From an uncultured Odoribacter sp. (GTDB lineage: Bacteria; Bacteroidota; Bacteroidia; Bacteroidales; Marinifilaceae): 19,061 nucleotides of DNA. The stretch covers positions 1 through 19,061 of the forward strand of contig CAJKZL010000007.1 of assembly GCA_905204385.1 (NCBI GenBank). The letters are read 5' to 3'. Every line of letters starts with the position of its first letter. Position 1 is the first letter of the stretch. The notes under the pieces were generated by a model, which was given only the letters and a program-made list of their open reading frames with translations, was not told where the DNA came from and did not search any database. The translations under genes were made by a program, and so were the position numbers. Below are positions 1 to 7,116 of the stretch, in pieces.

Positions 1-14
1 TATAAACGAAGAGT

Positions 15-40
15 GGTTATCCGGCATATACCGGATAACC
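15..40. terminator. Perfect inverted repeat, possible terminator of an upstream gene
   Basis: GGTTATCCGG (15-24) and CCGGATAACC (31-40) are perfect 10-base complements around a 6-base loop. No T-run follows directly; the nearest is at about 61-67. It could end transcription from a gene left of the window or be a hairpin in the GH101 leader. The repeat is seen; the role is inferred. Confidence 0.45.
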
Positions 41-70
41 GCTATCCTGTATCCTGTAAATTGTTTTTGG

Positions 71-277
71 ATGAATAAACTGTTTTTATTTCTGTTTTTA
101 TGCTTATCTGTCCGGACAGCTCTGGCGTCTGAGAAAGATAAAATAGTGGCTCCGGGACCTTATTATCTGTATAACGACCGGGATAGTGTTGTCCTGCTGG
201 AGGATTTCCGGGCAGTAAATACGTCCGTAGAATAATCCTTGGAGCCTCAGAATTAATCGGCGCAAACAGGGGTATTC
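71..277 (+). pseudogene. Detached 5' end of the GH101 gene, with signal peptide
   Basis: An ATG at 71 opens a 54-residue reading frame that ends at TAA 233-235. It begins MNKLFLFLFLCLSVRTALAS, a good Sec signal peptide (short basic start, Leu/Phe core, ALA-S cleavage site). The mature start has VAPGPYYLYNDRDSVV and then DFRAVN, like the N-termini of secreted Bacteroidota glycosidases. It is in the same frame as the GH101 body. After the stop come six sense codons (SLEPQN), a second TAA (254-256), and then SAQTGVFLSYADEHNW without a further break. Both stops therefore sit inside what reads as one continuous coding sequence. Either the gene is inactivated by nonsense changes, or the assembly is wrong here, or paired small indels shifted the frame locally. 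Confidence 0.65.
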
Positions 278-3200
278 TTGAGCTATGCAGATGAACATAA
301 TTGGATCTATGTGGGGTGTGACAAGGCAACGGATCATTTGGGGTGTGCTGACTGGTATGTAGCGACTCCTGCCGGTAAAACAGAAATTGCCCGCGATATC
401 GCAAAATTATATGCTCATCACAAACGGCGGATAAAAGTGAATTGTATCGGCCGCACCGTGACGGTTTATGTTGATGGCGAACAAATCACTCACCGGTATA
501 TACCCGGTTTACCGTTGAATGCCGGAAAGACAGGCTTCCGGGTGCACGGAGATGGGGCTGTCCATATTTCTGATGTGGTGTGCAGGGCTGTAAAGACAAA
601 GGATAAAAATAGAATTCAAAACAGAAAAGGACCATATACGCTCACTTCACCTCAGCTGGAAGTGAGCCTGAATAAGGATTTCCCGTCTGTGCATTCTTAT
701 CTTTGGAAAAAAAACAATGCCCGGTTAGACGGACAAATCCGGGACGTGAAATGTATTTCCATAAACGGGGATTGTTATTGGCCCGGAGTAGAGAGCCGGA
801 GGGAAGAAAACCGGATTATATATACTTTAAAAGTGAAGGAACTGGACATCCACATAACGGTATCTTGTGAAGTACAGGAAAATGTTTTACACTTTACCGT
901 GACCGATATAGCCGAACAGGGAACTGCCCGGGTAAGGACACTGGCTTTCCCGGATCATCATTTGGTATCTCTGGCTGATACGGTAAAAAAAGCCTGCCTT
1001 TCAATAGCTAATAACGTAAGCTCCGACCGGTTTTATCTGCTGAGTGAAAAGTCAGCGGATAGTACTTATCGCTATGGATCGGCTGTCATCCTTCATTCGG
1101 ACCGGTTGGCTGCGACGCTTGAAAGCAACAGTATATACCATACCCGGCAATTCCTGTACCAGACAGTACAGACCGATGGAGGACGCAGAACGGGAATCTG
1201 GGGAAATGAATGGATTTACCGGGGACATGACGGGAAAGTGATTGCCTGCCCTTATATCAAAGTGGTCTTGTCGGATGATTGTAACGGGGACAAGCGGGTA
1301 GACTGGCAGGACGGAGCGATGGCTTTGCAGAAGGTGTATCCCGAACCTTTCGGGGCTGAGCTGATCCGCAATTCATACGCTACAATCACCATGAATTTCT
1401 TTAGTTTTGCCCAATACCCTTTTCTTCGTCAATTGGACAATATCAAGCGGTTTGCTATGGCAACGGACGGCTTCGGACAGATGGTAGAATTGAAGGGATA
1501 TCAAAGCGAGGGGCATGACAGTGCGCATCCCGATTATGCCGGGAATTACAACGAACGGGCAGGAGGTCAAAGGGACCTGGCTTTTCTGGCCAAAGAAGCG
1601 AAAAAATACAAGGCGTATATTGGGGTACATATCAATTACAGTGAGGCTTATCCGGAGGCGGGAGCATTCAATGATGAGATCGTGACAGATATGCCGGCCT
1701 GGTGCTGGCTCGATCAGGCCTATTTTATGAATAAAGAAGCCGATATGCTGAACGGAGGATTTGAAAAACGCCTGAACCAACTGAAAGCAGACGTACCGGA
1801 CCTGGCTTTTATCTATCTGGATACTTACCGCGAATACCGCTGGATAGCACACCGGACAGCGGAAATTTTCCGTCAGAACGGCTGGGCAGTCTGGACCGAA
1901 GATGCTGATGTATTTGACAAAGAAGCCGTTTGGATTCATTATAATCCCGAAGCCAGAAGTTTGATTCACCGCTTTGTCCACCACCAGCACCGGGACGGCT
2001 ACGCCGTACATCCGGCTTTACTGGGCGGATATAGCCGTGGAGCAGAGATCGGTTTCATGGGGTGGCAGAGGGGAAGGGATTTTCATCAGGTCGTCCGGAA
2101 CTTTTTTACCCAACAGTTGCCTTATCGTTATCTGATGCACTATCCTTTGGTGCAACTCGATTCGGTACGGGCGCTCCTGGCGGGGGGATTGGAGGCGTGT
2201 GGCGGTAAAGGAAGAACGACGGTGATTCGTAGAGGAGAACAGGTGCTGATGCAGGATGGATGTGTCTTTATACCCTGGAATCCCCTGACCGAAGAGAAGA
2301 TTTACCATTACAATCCTGCCGGCGGAAAGACTGTCTGGCAGCTTCCGGAGTCCTGGCAGGACAAGGAGGTCGTCTATCTGTACCGTTTGAGCGATAAGGG
2401 CAGGGGATTGGAAAAACCATTGGCGGTTCAGGACCATCGGGTGGAAATAGAAGCTCTGCCGGAGACAGGGTATGTGTTGTACCGGGAACGGCAGGTGAAT
2501 GGACCCCGGATGGAGTGGAGCAGTGGCAGCCCGGTGAAAGACATGGGCTTTGACAGTGGTGAATTTAAAGATTGGAAAGTGGAGGGAAACCCGGCACAGG
2601 TGGCATTCCGGCAAACGGGTTACGGGCAAAATTATCTGGCACTGGTGGGCGCTGATTCTGCCGGAGTCACTCAACGTATATCGCATTTGCAGCCAGGGAT
2701 AGAATACTTGGTTTCAGCGTGGGTGTATCTGGCGGGCAGTAAAAAGGCAAGCCTGGCTGTCCGTATAGAAGGCGAAAAGGAACGGCGTATTTCGGTGGCT
2801 GAAAATAAGGTGAGGAATTTTATCAACAATTCGGACCGTGGAGGGACTACCTGGCAACGGATGAAATTACCCTTCCGTATGCCGGAGGGCAACAAACAGC
2901 TGGTTTTGTCTTTGTCTGCTTCAGCTTCCACTGATACTTCGCTGGTTTGTTTTGATGATATTCGTATGGTGGAAAATTCATTTTCTCAACGGGAGGGATA
3001 TGCTTATTTTGAAGACTTTGAGCACGTTGATGAAGGATGGGGACCATTTATCCCTGCAGGCCCCACTTCTTCCCGCACGCATTTGTCACAGAAGCACGAT
3101 GGATATACAGACAACACCATTCAGGGCAACTGGTCGCTGACCACCTGGAAAGAAAGGGACGGAGAGGTATACAGGACCTCCCCAACTATGATCCGTTTCC

Positions 3201-3439
3201 TTCCGGGAAAAACTTATGAAATGAGTTTTGATTATCACGTAGATTGCCGGGAAGTCTATCGGGTGACTGGTCGCTCGCAGGCTTCCGGAGTGCCTGTCTT
3301 TTCCTGCGATTTGAACCGTCCGGGAAAATGCCGGGTCACTTTTACCGTACCCGCCTGTACTGATTTCTATATTTCAGTAGTGAAACAGGGGAGTGGGCGT
3401 TTGGTGATTGATAATTTTGGAATCAAAGAAAAATCTTAG
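278..3439 (+). CDS. GH101 endo-alpha-N-acetylgalactosaminidase (5' end interrupted)
   Basis: GH101 enzymes cut the core-1 disaccharide Gal-beta-1,3-GalNAc from Ser/Thr of mucin-type glycoproteins, with retention of configuration. Domains in the 1053 residues from TTG 278: a concanavalin/LamG-like fold at about 1-105 (ADEHNWIYVGC, TVYVDGEQI); a beta-sandwich at about 115-340; the catalytic barrel at about 365-690 with the family signature KGYQSEGHDSAHPDY near 405; and two C-terminal beta/carbohydrate-binding-like domains (about 755-890 and 905-1050), the second with IQGNWSLTTW and YRTSPTMIRF as in the GH101 galactose-binding module. D515 in IYLDTY is the probable nucleophile and E541 in VWTEDADVF the probable acid/base. 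TTG 278 is preceded by AGGGG, so a shortened protein might be made, but it would lack any export signal, which is odd for a mucin-degrading enzyme. The true start is probably ATG 71, disrupted by two TAA codons. Family call is firm; functionality is doubtful. Confidence 0.88.
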   Translation: MSYADEHNWIYVGCDKATDHLGCADWYVATPAGKTEIARDIAKLYAHHKRRIKVNCIGRTVTVYVDGEQITHRYIPGLPLNAGKTGFRVHGDGAVHISDVVCRAVKTKDKNRIQNRKGPYTLTSPQLEVSLNKDFPSVHSYLWKKNNARLDGQIRDVKCISINGDCYWPGVESRREENRIIYTLKVKELDIHITVSCEVQENVLHFTVTDIAEQGTARVRTLAFPDHHLVSLADTVKKACLSIANNVSSDRFYLLSEKSADSTYRYGSAVILHSDRLAATLESNSIYHTRQFLYQTVQTDGGRRTGIWGNEWIYRGHDGKVIACPYIKVVLSDDCNGDKRVDWQDGAMALQKVYPEPFGAELIRNSYATITMNFFSFAQYPFLRQLDNIKRFAMATDGFGQMVELKGYQSEGHDSAHPDYAGNYNERAGGQRDLAFLAKEAKKYKAYIGVHINYSEAYPEAGAFNDEIVTDMPAWCWLDQAYFMNKEADMLNGGFEKRLNQLKADVPDLAFIYLDTYREYRWIAHRTAEIFRQNGWAVWTEDADVFDKEAVWIHYNPEARSLIHRFVHHQHRDGYAVHPALLGGYSRGAEIGFMGWQRGRDFHQVVRNFFTQQLPYRYLMHYPLVQLDSVRALLAGGLEACGGKGRTTVIRRGEQVLMQDGCVFIPWNPLTEEKIYHYNPAGGKTVWQLPESWQDKEVVYLYRLSDKGRGLEKPLAVQDHRVEIEALPETGYVLYRERQVNGPRMEWSSGSPVKDMGFDSGEFKDWKVEGNPAQVAFRQTGYGQNYLALVGADSAGVTQRISHLQPGIEYLVSAWVYLAGSKKASLAVRIEGEKERRISVAENKVRNFINNSDRGGTTWQRMKLPFRMPEGNKQLVLSLSASASTDTSLVCFDDIRMVENSFSQREGYAYFEDFEHVDEGWGPFIPAGPTSSRTHLSQKHDGYTDNTIQGNWSLTTWKERDGEVYRTSPTMIRFLPGKTYEMSFDYHVDCREVYRVTGRSQASGVPVFSCDLNRPGKCRVTFTVPACTDFYISVVKQGSGRLVIDNFGIKEKS

Positions 3440-3488
3440 TGTCAGATCCTCATAATATTCCATATTTCCGTGAAAGGCTGTCAAAACG

Positions 3489-3961
3489 ATGCTCCTGCCG
3501 AAATTAATTCCCGGTTGCAACGGGGCTGTTTTTAAGAAAAATGGAAAATACGTTTTTTTTGAATATAAAGTTTTGCTTAGCGGTAGTCTTTTGCAGCAGA
3601 CATCTAAAACTATAAAAGAATTCAAGATAATCGTTAAAGAGAAATATGATACCCTTTATGAGGTAAACAGTTATGTATCATATACAAATACTATTTGCTT
3701 GCAAGGTCAGGAAACAAATGGTTTATTTTGAATTCTAACGGTGAAGTTGCTAAAAGGCGCCATCCGAGAGTGAATAGTACTCTAATTAAACTTCCGGTGA
3801 CCAAAAATTTTTCGGAGGCATATCTTAATCCGCTTCAACATATAGCGTGTTTTGGAGAAAAAGAGGCCGGATTATTTATGTTCGGGCTTTCATTAACTGA
3901 GATTATCCGCAATATCCGTCTGGAGAGTGCCTATTTTATGAACTTCTTTTTTGATTTCTAA
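3489..3961 (+). other. Possible frameshifted gene remnant
   Basis: Two overlapping plus-strand frames fill this stretch: 3489-3731 (80 residues) and 3695-3961 (88 residues). Near 3725 the reading can pass from the first into the second to give a continuous ...QETNGLFILNSNGEVAKRRHP..., which reads more like protein than either end alone, with a hydrophobic end (GLFMFGLSLTEI, FFFDF). I recognise no family. It could be a degraded gene with one frameshift or chance open frames in AT-rich DNA. There is no clear ribosome binding site or promoter. Confidence 0.25.
3510..3533 (+). terminator. Weak terminator-like hairpin downstream of GH101
   Basis: CCCG (3510-3513) and CGGG (3521-3524) pair around GTTGCAA, followed shortly by a run of five T at 3529-3533. 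The stem is short, so this is only a candidate for the end of the GH101 transcript. Confidence 0.25.
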
Positions 3962-4058
3962 CTCGGGAAACGCCTCTCGACACGAGAAAATATTTCGTCC
4001 GTCCCCCCTTATTTCCTTTCTTACCCTCAGTCAAACGCCGTCCCATCCGCTTTCTTTT

Positions 4059-4127
4059 AACATAGTCGAAATTATAGGTTCGTTCGCTTCGCTCACACTT
4101 GAAAGTCCTATAGTTTGAGATTATGTT
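4059..4127. repeat. Imperfect inverted repeat around a CGAA-rich loop
   Basis: Arms 4059-4078 and 4107-4127 pair at both ends (AACATA with TATGTT, TATAGG with CCTATA) with an unpaired bulge of about 8 bases per side. The 28-base loop holds TTCGTTCGCTTCGCTC (4079-4094), three near-tandem copies of the unit TTCG(C). It lies near the left edge of the C-rich block. Function unknown: hairpin in a transcript, or remnant of a mobile element end. Confidence 0.45.
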
Positions 4128-4905
4128 TCCAGAAAGCTCCACGCCTCCCTGCCAAACCCACAAACCCCTGATACCGCATTCCGCAATCCCATCCATACCC
4201 ATTCATACCCATCCGTCACATCGTCTCATACACGGCCCTGATACTCCGCGAATCTCCACGCCGCACCCCTTCGCTTCTGCCAACCTCCTGCAATGCCGGG
4301 ACAAAAACTTATTCTCTTTTCTCCACCTCTTTACGCCGGCATACCCCGCGCCCCCGTTAAGCCATTCGGCTGGTGCGCCCATGTCTCTGGAGGACGGCGC
4401 ACCGAAGCCCATCACACCCCACCGCACCGCCTTTGCTATCCTCTTTACCATGCGCCCGACATCCACCCAATCTCTTTTGCCATCTTCCTCTCGCGGGCTT
4501 AATCCGCGCAGCCCGTTCTCTCTTCCGCTTCATTTCGTGTGCTTGTTCCCACAACCTCCCCACAACCGAAAACAATCACACCAAATCCCCATTCACCCCA
4601 TCCCGCGCTCACGCTTCACTCCCATCCATCGCATACGCAAGAATAGGAGGTTGGAAAGGTCCGTTCCGGCTGCTTCCCAACCACCCATTCCAGCGAGTCA
4701 TCCCTCCGCGCCGCACCATTCCGCCCATCCATCGCTATAGTCGTGGAATCCCCACGCTTCCACAATTTACCGGACCGGGCCACGTGTCGTACCTCCACGT
4801 GGGACCGAACCGTCCAATTGTCCCGCTTCGCCCGCTTCTGTCCGATCCCCCCTCACGACAATCCCCTCCGCACGAATCCGGCTAATCCCGCCCTCACGCA
4901 CCGCC

Positions 4906-4962
4906 TTTTCCACCGTCCTGCAATTGCGCCGACAGCCGCCTTCGTTCTTTTTCCACCGTCCT
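4906..4962 (+). repeat. 14-base direct repeat inside the C-rich block
   Basis: TTTTCCACCGTCCT occurs exactly at 4906-4919 and 4949-4962, start to start 43 bases. It supports the idea that the block grew partly by short duplications. No function is evident. Confidence 0.6.
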
Positions 4963-5086
4963 CTCACGGCGCTAAAAGTATAATAAGAAAAACGGATTAC
5001 TTTCCTCCGGCATATCTCCGGCATCGCTCACTCAAAACCGATCCTACGCATTATCCTTCCACTTATGTTAAAGCCATACGCACCGA

Positions 5087-5117
5087 TTATAAGGTACTGC
5101 AAATAAATCTATATTGT
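5087..5117 (+). promoter_or_regulatory. Possible promoter of the DUF6266-like gene
   Basis: TATATTGT (5110-5117) resembles the Bacteroidota -7 element TAnnTTTG, with TTAT (5087-5090) 19 bases upstream in place of TTTG. It sits in a short AT-rich strip between the C-rich block and the start codon at 5154. Both elements are imperfect. Confidence 0.3.
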
Positions 5118-5153
5118 GAATATCCATTTAATAACCCTATAAAATCCACACCC

Positions 5154-5846
5154 ATGAAAGCAAAGACAAACGAATTATTTGAAGACTTCACCGGCTCAAC
5201 CGGCAACATCACCGCCGCCCATTCCGCCGGTCATTTGGTCGTACGTAACAAAGTTACCCCGACCTACACCGATACAGACTACCAGCGCGTCGTCCGTCAG
5301 AATTTCACCCGCTTTGCCAAAAACTGGCAGGACTTAACCGATGCACAACGCGCCCAATGGGCCGAAAAGGCAAAAGTCGTTTCCGCTTCCAGCTCCTACT
5401 ATGGCATATCCGGTAAAATCAGTGGTTTCAACCTTTACGTCCGTTGTAACATGAATCTGGAACTAATTGGAATCACCACCCCGTTAACCACTCCGGTGGA
5501 TAACATGACCGGCTTGCTTCCGGACTTCAAAGCTGTAAATCTTTCAGAATCAGAATTAAAAATCACTTTGGAGGAAAACGTTGAAGAAAACGACGTGTTG
5601 GTAGTCCGGATCACTCCGTTGTCTGTCGGTCAAAGCACCAATATTAACGGACTCCGGCAGGTGGGAACGGTTACCGGTGGAGCCTCCGAGGCTGTCATCA
5701 CCGAAAAGTACATTGCTCAATTTGGCACTCCTTCCGCCGGAGACAAAGTACAGGTACAAATCTATGCCATCAACACCCTGAGCGGTTACGCATCCGCCCG
5801 TCAGACCACCGTCACAAACATAGCCGAAGAATCGGCCGGCTCATAA
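5154..5846 (+). CDS. DUF6266-like conserved hypothetical protein
   Basis: A 230-residue protein. The N-terminal half has the pattern I associate with DUF6266 proteins of Bacteroidota: GSTGN..AAHSAGHLVVRNKVTP near 10-35, then VVRQNFTRFAKNWQDLTDAQ with WAEKAK near 50-80, and a GFNLYVRCNMNLEL segment near 90-105. The C-terminal half is beta-rich and ends in Thr/Val strands; its topology looks Ig-like. There is no signal peptide or membrane helix. I chose ATG 5154 because homology-like sequence begins there; the frame stays open back to 4743, but that part is Pro/His/Arg-rich and lies in the C-biased block. The gene is itself richer in C than its neighbours, suggesting transfer together with the block. 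It is followed after 40 bases by a small membrane peptide and then a terminator, so the two probably form one transcript. The family assignment is from memory and the function is unknown. Confidence 0.75.
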   Translation: MKAKTNELFEDFTGSTGNITAAHSAGHLVVRNKVTPTYTDTDYQRVVRQNFTRFAKNWQDLTDAQRAQWAEKAKVVSASSSYYGISGKISGFNLYVRCNMNLELIGITTPLTTPVDNMTGLLPDFKAVNLSESELKITLEENVEENDVLVVRITPLSVGQSTNINGLRQVGTVTGGASEAVITEKYIAQFGTPSAGDKVQVQIYAINTLSGYASARQTTVTNIAEESAGS

Positions 5847-5873
5847 CCCGCGGAAATAGCTCCGCACAAAAAG

Positions 5874-5881
5874 AAAGGAGG
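5874..5881 (+). promoter_or_regulatory. Strong Shine-Dalgarno site of the small peptide gene
   Basis: AAAGGAGG lies 5 bases before ATG 5887. Such a strong site is uncommon in this phylum and stands out against the other genes in the window; it supports the 46-residue frame as a real gene. Confidence 0.7.
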
Positions 5882-5886
5882 CAACT

Positions 5887-6027
5887 ATGGCAACCAATTG
5901 GAGATCGACCTTATGGGACATTATTCTCACGATCCTGACGCTGGGAATCTCCCACATCCAGAAGCATAAAAAAAAATTGGAGGAAGAGGAGGGCAAAAAA
6001 TCCACAAAACAGCCCTCCGAAAACTGA
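5887..6027 (+). CDS. Small membrane peptide (46 residues), smalltalk-like
   Basis: The frame encodes MATNWRSTLWDIILTILTLG, a hydrophobic helix at about 8-21, followed by a highly charged tail (IQKHKKKLEEEEGKK) and a polar end. Support: a strong ribosome binding site at ideal spacing, position 40 bases after the DUF6266-like gene, and an intrinsic terminator 22 bases after its stop. The start with W followed by an Ile/Leu-rich helix recalls the short smalltalk proteins of Bacteroides, which often lie between an HU-like DNA-binding gene and an amidase gene; neither partner is present here, and the charged tail differs. Probably an inner-membrane peptide with its tail in the cytoplasm. Function unknown. 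Confidence 0.65.
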   Translation: MATNWRSTLWDIILTILTLGISHIQKHKKKLEEEEGKKSTKQPSEN

Positions 6028-6048
6028 TCATTTACCTTTATTGTGTGT

Positions 6049-6080
6049 ATAAGCGGCTCTAACCAGCCGCTTATTTTTGT
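6049..6080 (+). terminator. Strong intrinsic terminator after the small peptide gene
   Basis: ATAAGCGGCT (6049-6058) and AGCCGCTTAT (6065-6074) form a perfect 10-base stem with a 6-base loop, followed by TTTTTG. It separates the cassette at 5154-6027 from the next gene. Confidence 0.9.
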
Positions 6081-6106
6081 TTCATGTAATTTTAGGTTGA
6101 AGTATT

Positions 6107-6137
6107 TTTGTAATTTTTCTTGAATGAGGTACATTTG
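6107..6137 (+). promoter_or_regulatory. Bacteroidota-type promoter of the two-helix membrane gene
   Basis: TTTG (6107-6110), a 19-base spacer and TACATTTG (6130-6137) match the -33/-7 consensus exactly. Transcription should start at about 6142-6145, giving a leader of about 20 bases before ATG 6164. Confidence 0.8.
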
Positions 6138-6163
6138 AACAATGTATCACATAAAAATTGTTA

Positions 6164-6964
6164 ATGGATAAAAAGTGGCTGTGGTTTCTGTTAGGCATTG
6201 CAATTCCTTGCCTTCTTAATTTGATTTTTTATTTTGAAGTGATCCCTTCTTCATTGTCGAGCAATTCCTGGCTTGGTTTTTGGGGCGGTTATTTGGGAGG
6301 AGCTGCAACTCTTGCGGCATTTTTCTTAAGTAATAAAGCCACTAAACTTGTTGTGTTACGACAATGGGAAGAGAAAAAATTTGTGGAGTATAGAAATTCT
6401 TTATTAGATAATTTAAAGTTACTTAATACAGTAGAGATATTGAATGGTATTTCAAATGTATCACTTGACACACTTGATGAAAAGTTCAAAATCATTACTA
6501 AGAAAAAGCAGGAGATATATTCTTGTGACATTGCATTTAGGACAATATCAATGGTTGATTTAGGTAATATAAAGAAGGAAGAAAAGCAATATTATAATTG
6601 CTGGCAATGTATGACAGCCAATTTATCGTATTTTTTAGATCAGCAATTGGATTTAATATCATTTTGTAAAGATTATAAGAACAATGCTGAAACACTACGT
6701 TTATCTCAAGAGAGGGAACTGAATTTGAAGGAAATAATTAATAATCCAATGAATAATCAAAAAGAAAAAGATGAAAAAGAATTAAGAAAACAGCAAAAAG
6801 TTATAGCAGATTTAATTCAGAAGCAGGAAAGTTTTCAACCACAATTTGAAACAAAATTGAAGATTATAGAGAAATATAGGCAAGAACAGCATCCTGTTTG
6901 TATACGTAATTTGTATGAATTAACACTGAAGTTGATACAAACAAAAGAAAAAGCACTAAAGTAA
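6164..6964 (+). CDS. Two-helix membrane protein with coiled-coil cytoplasmic part
   Basis: A 266-residue protein. Two membrane helices lie at the N-terminus: about 5-26 (WLWFLLGIAIPCLLNLIFYF) and about 36-57 (WLGFWGGYLGGAATLAAFFL). The remainder is soluble and mostly helical: charged, Lys/Glu/Gln-rich segments at about 60-100 and 180-245, with likely coiled-coil character (KEKDEKELRKQQKVIADLIQ). The frame opens at TTG 6158, but ATG 6164 is the better start. The gene is clearly more AT-rich than its neighbours, stands alone between a terminator and the tRNA, and has a consensus promoter. The helix pair with WxGFWGGYLGG is a common arrangement in accessory proteins of Bacteroidota, some near defence loci; I do not recognise a family and assign no function. 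Confidence 0.8.
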   Translation: MDKKWLWFLLGIAIPCLLNLIFYFEVIPSSLSSNSWLGFWGGYLGGAATLAAFFLSNKATKLVVLRQWEEKKFVEYRNSLLDNLKLLNTVEILNGISNVSLDTLDEKFKIITKKKQEIYSCDIAFRTISMVDLGNIKKEEKQYYNCWQCMTANLSYFLDQQLDLISFCKDYKNNAETLRLSQERELNLKEIINNPMNNQKEKDEKELRKQQKVIADLIQKQESFQPQFETKLKIIEKYRQEQHPVCIRNLYELTLKLIQTKEKALK

Positions 6965-7071
6965 TTTGTTGTTAGATAGAAGATTGGTAATCGTTATAAC
7001 GGTCTTTTTAAAACTGATCCTTCCTTATTTTTATTTCACGTTTTGCAAATGTTTTGCAATTTGTTAAACCA

Positions 7072-7110
7072 TAAAACCCAACTATCTATAAATAAGATAA
7101 TTGGGTTTTA
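7072..7110 (-). terminator. Bidirectional terminator hairpin downstream of the tRNA
   Basis: TAAAACCCAA-CTATCT (7072-7087) pairs with the segment ending TTGGGTTTTA (to 7110), with one weak pair and an AT-rich loop. It lies seven bases beyond the 3' end of the minus-strand tRNA, and A and T runs form part of both arms. It could also stop plus-strand transcription from the gene ending at 6964. Confidence 0.7.
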
Positions 7111-7116
7111 AAATTG

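Larger units (their letters stand above)
3962..5075. other. About 1.1 kb C-rich, G-poor block without a convincing gene
   Basis: The plus strand is strongly C-rich and G-poor. Counted by eye, 4141-4200 has 30 C and 5 G, and 4561-4620 has 28 C and 4 G. The long plus-strand open frames here (for example 4123-4740 and 4373-4885) overlap in different frames and consist of Pro, His, Arg, Ser and Thr; they are open because such DNA contains few stop codons. Minus-strand frames are Gly/Arg-rich and equally unconvincing. Short repeats occur: CCCATCCATCGC at 4621 and 4724, TTTTCCACCGTCCT at 4906 and 4949, and a period-10 run of CCCATnCATA type at about 4188-4213. Around 4742-4800 there are small hairpins (GTGGAA/TTCCAC; two CCACGTG copies). 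A C-rich, G-poor RNA is the classic make-up of Rho loading sites, so a long untranslated leader subject to Rho is one possible reading. Confidence 0.6.

Noticed and set aside
2018..2686. Minus-strand 222-residue frame within GH101
   Set aside because: It is the antisense shadow of a clearly coding region and has no recognisable domain.
3936..4202. Minus-strand 88-residue frame rich in Lys/Arg/Gly
   Set aside because: It reads across the hairpin and the C-rich block and has no motif or ribosome site.
4142..4216. CRISPR-like or tandem array in the C-rich block
   Set aside because: The repeated units are short, irregular and not separated by unique spacers of constant length.
4123..4740. A 205-residue plus-strand open frame in the C-rich block
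   Set aside because: Its product is mostly Pro, Ser, His and Arg, another long frame overlaps it, and the openness follows from the lack of stop codons in C-rich DNA.
4373..4885. A 170-residue plus-strand open frame
   Set aside because: Same composition artefact; no ribosome site, no recognisable domain, overlaps the previous frame.
4743..5153. N-terminal extension of the DUF6266-like gene
   Set aside because: In frame, but the 137 added residues are Pro/His/Arg-rich and look like translated leader; family-like sequence starts at ATG 5154.
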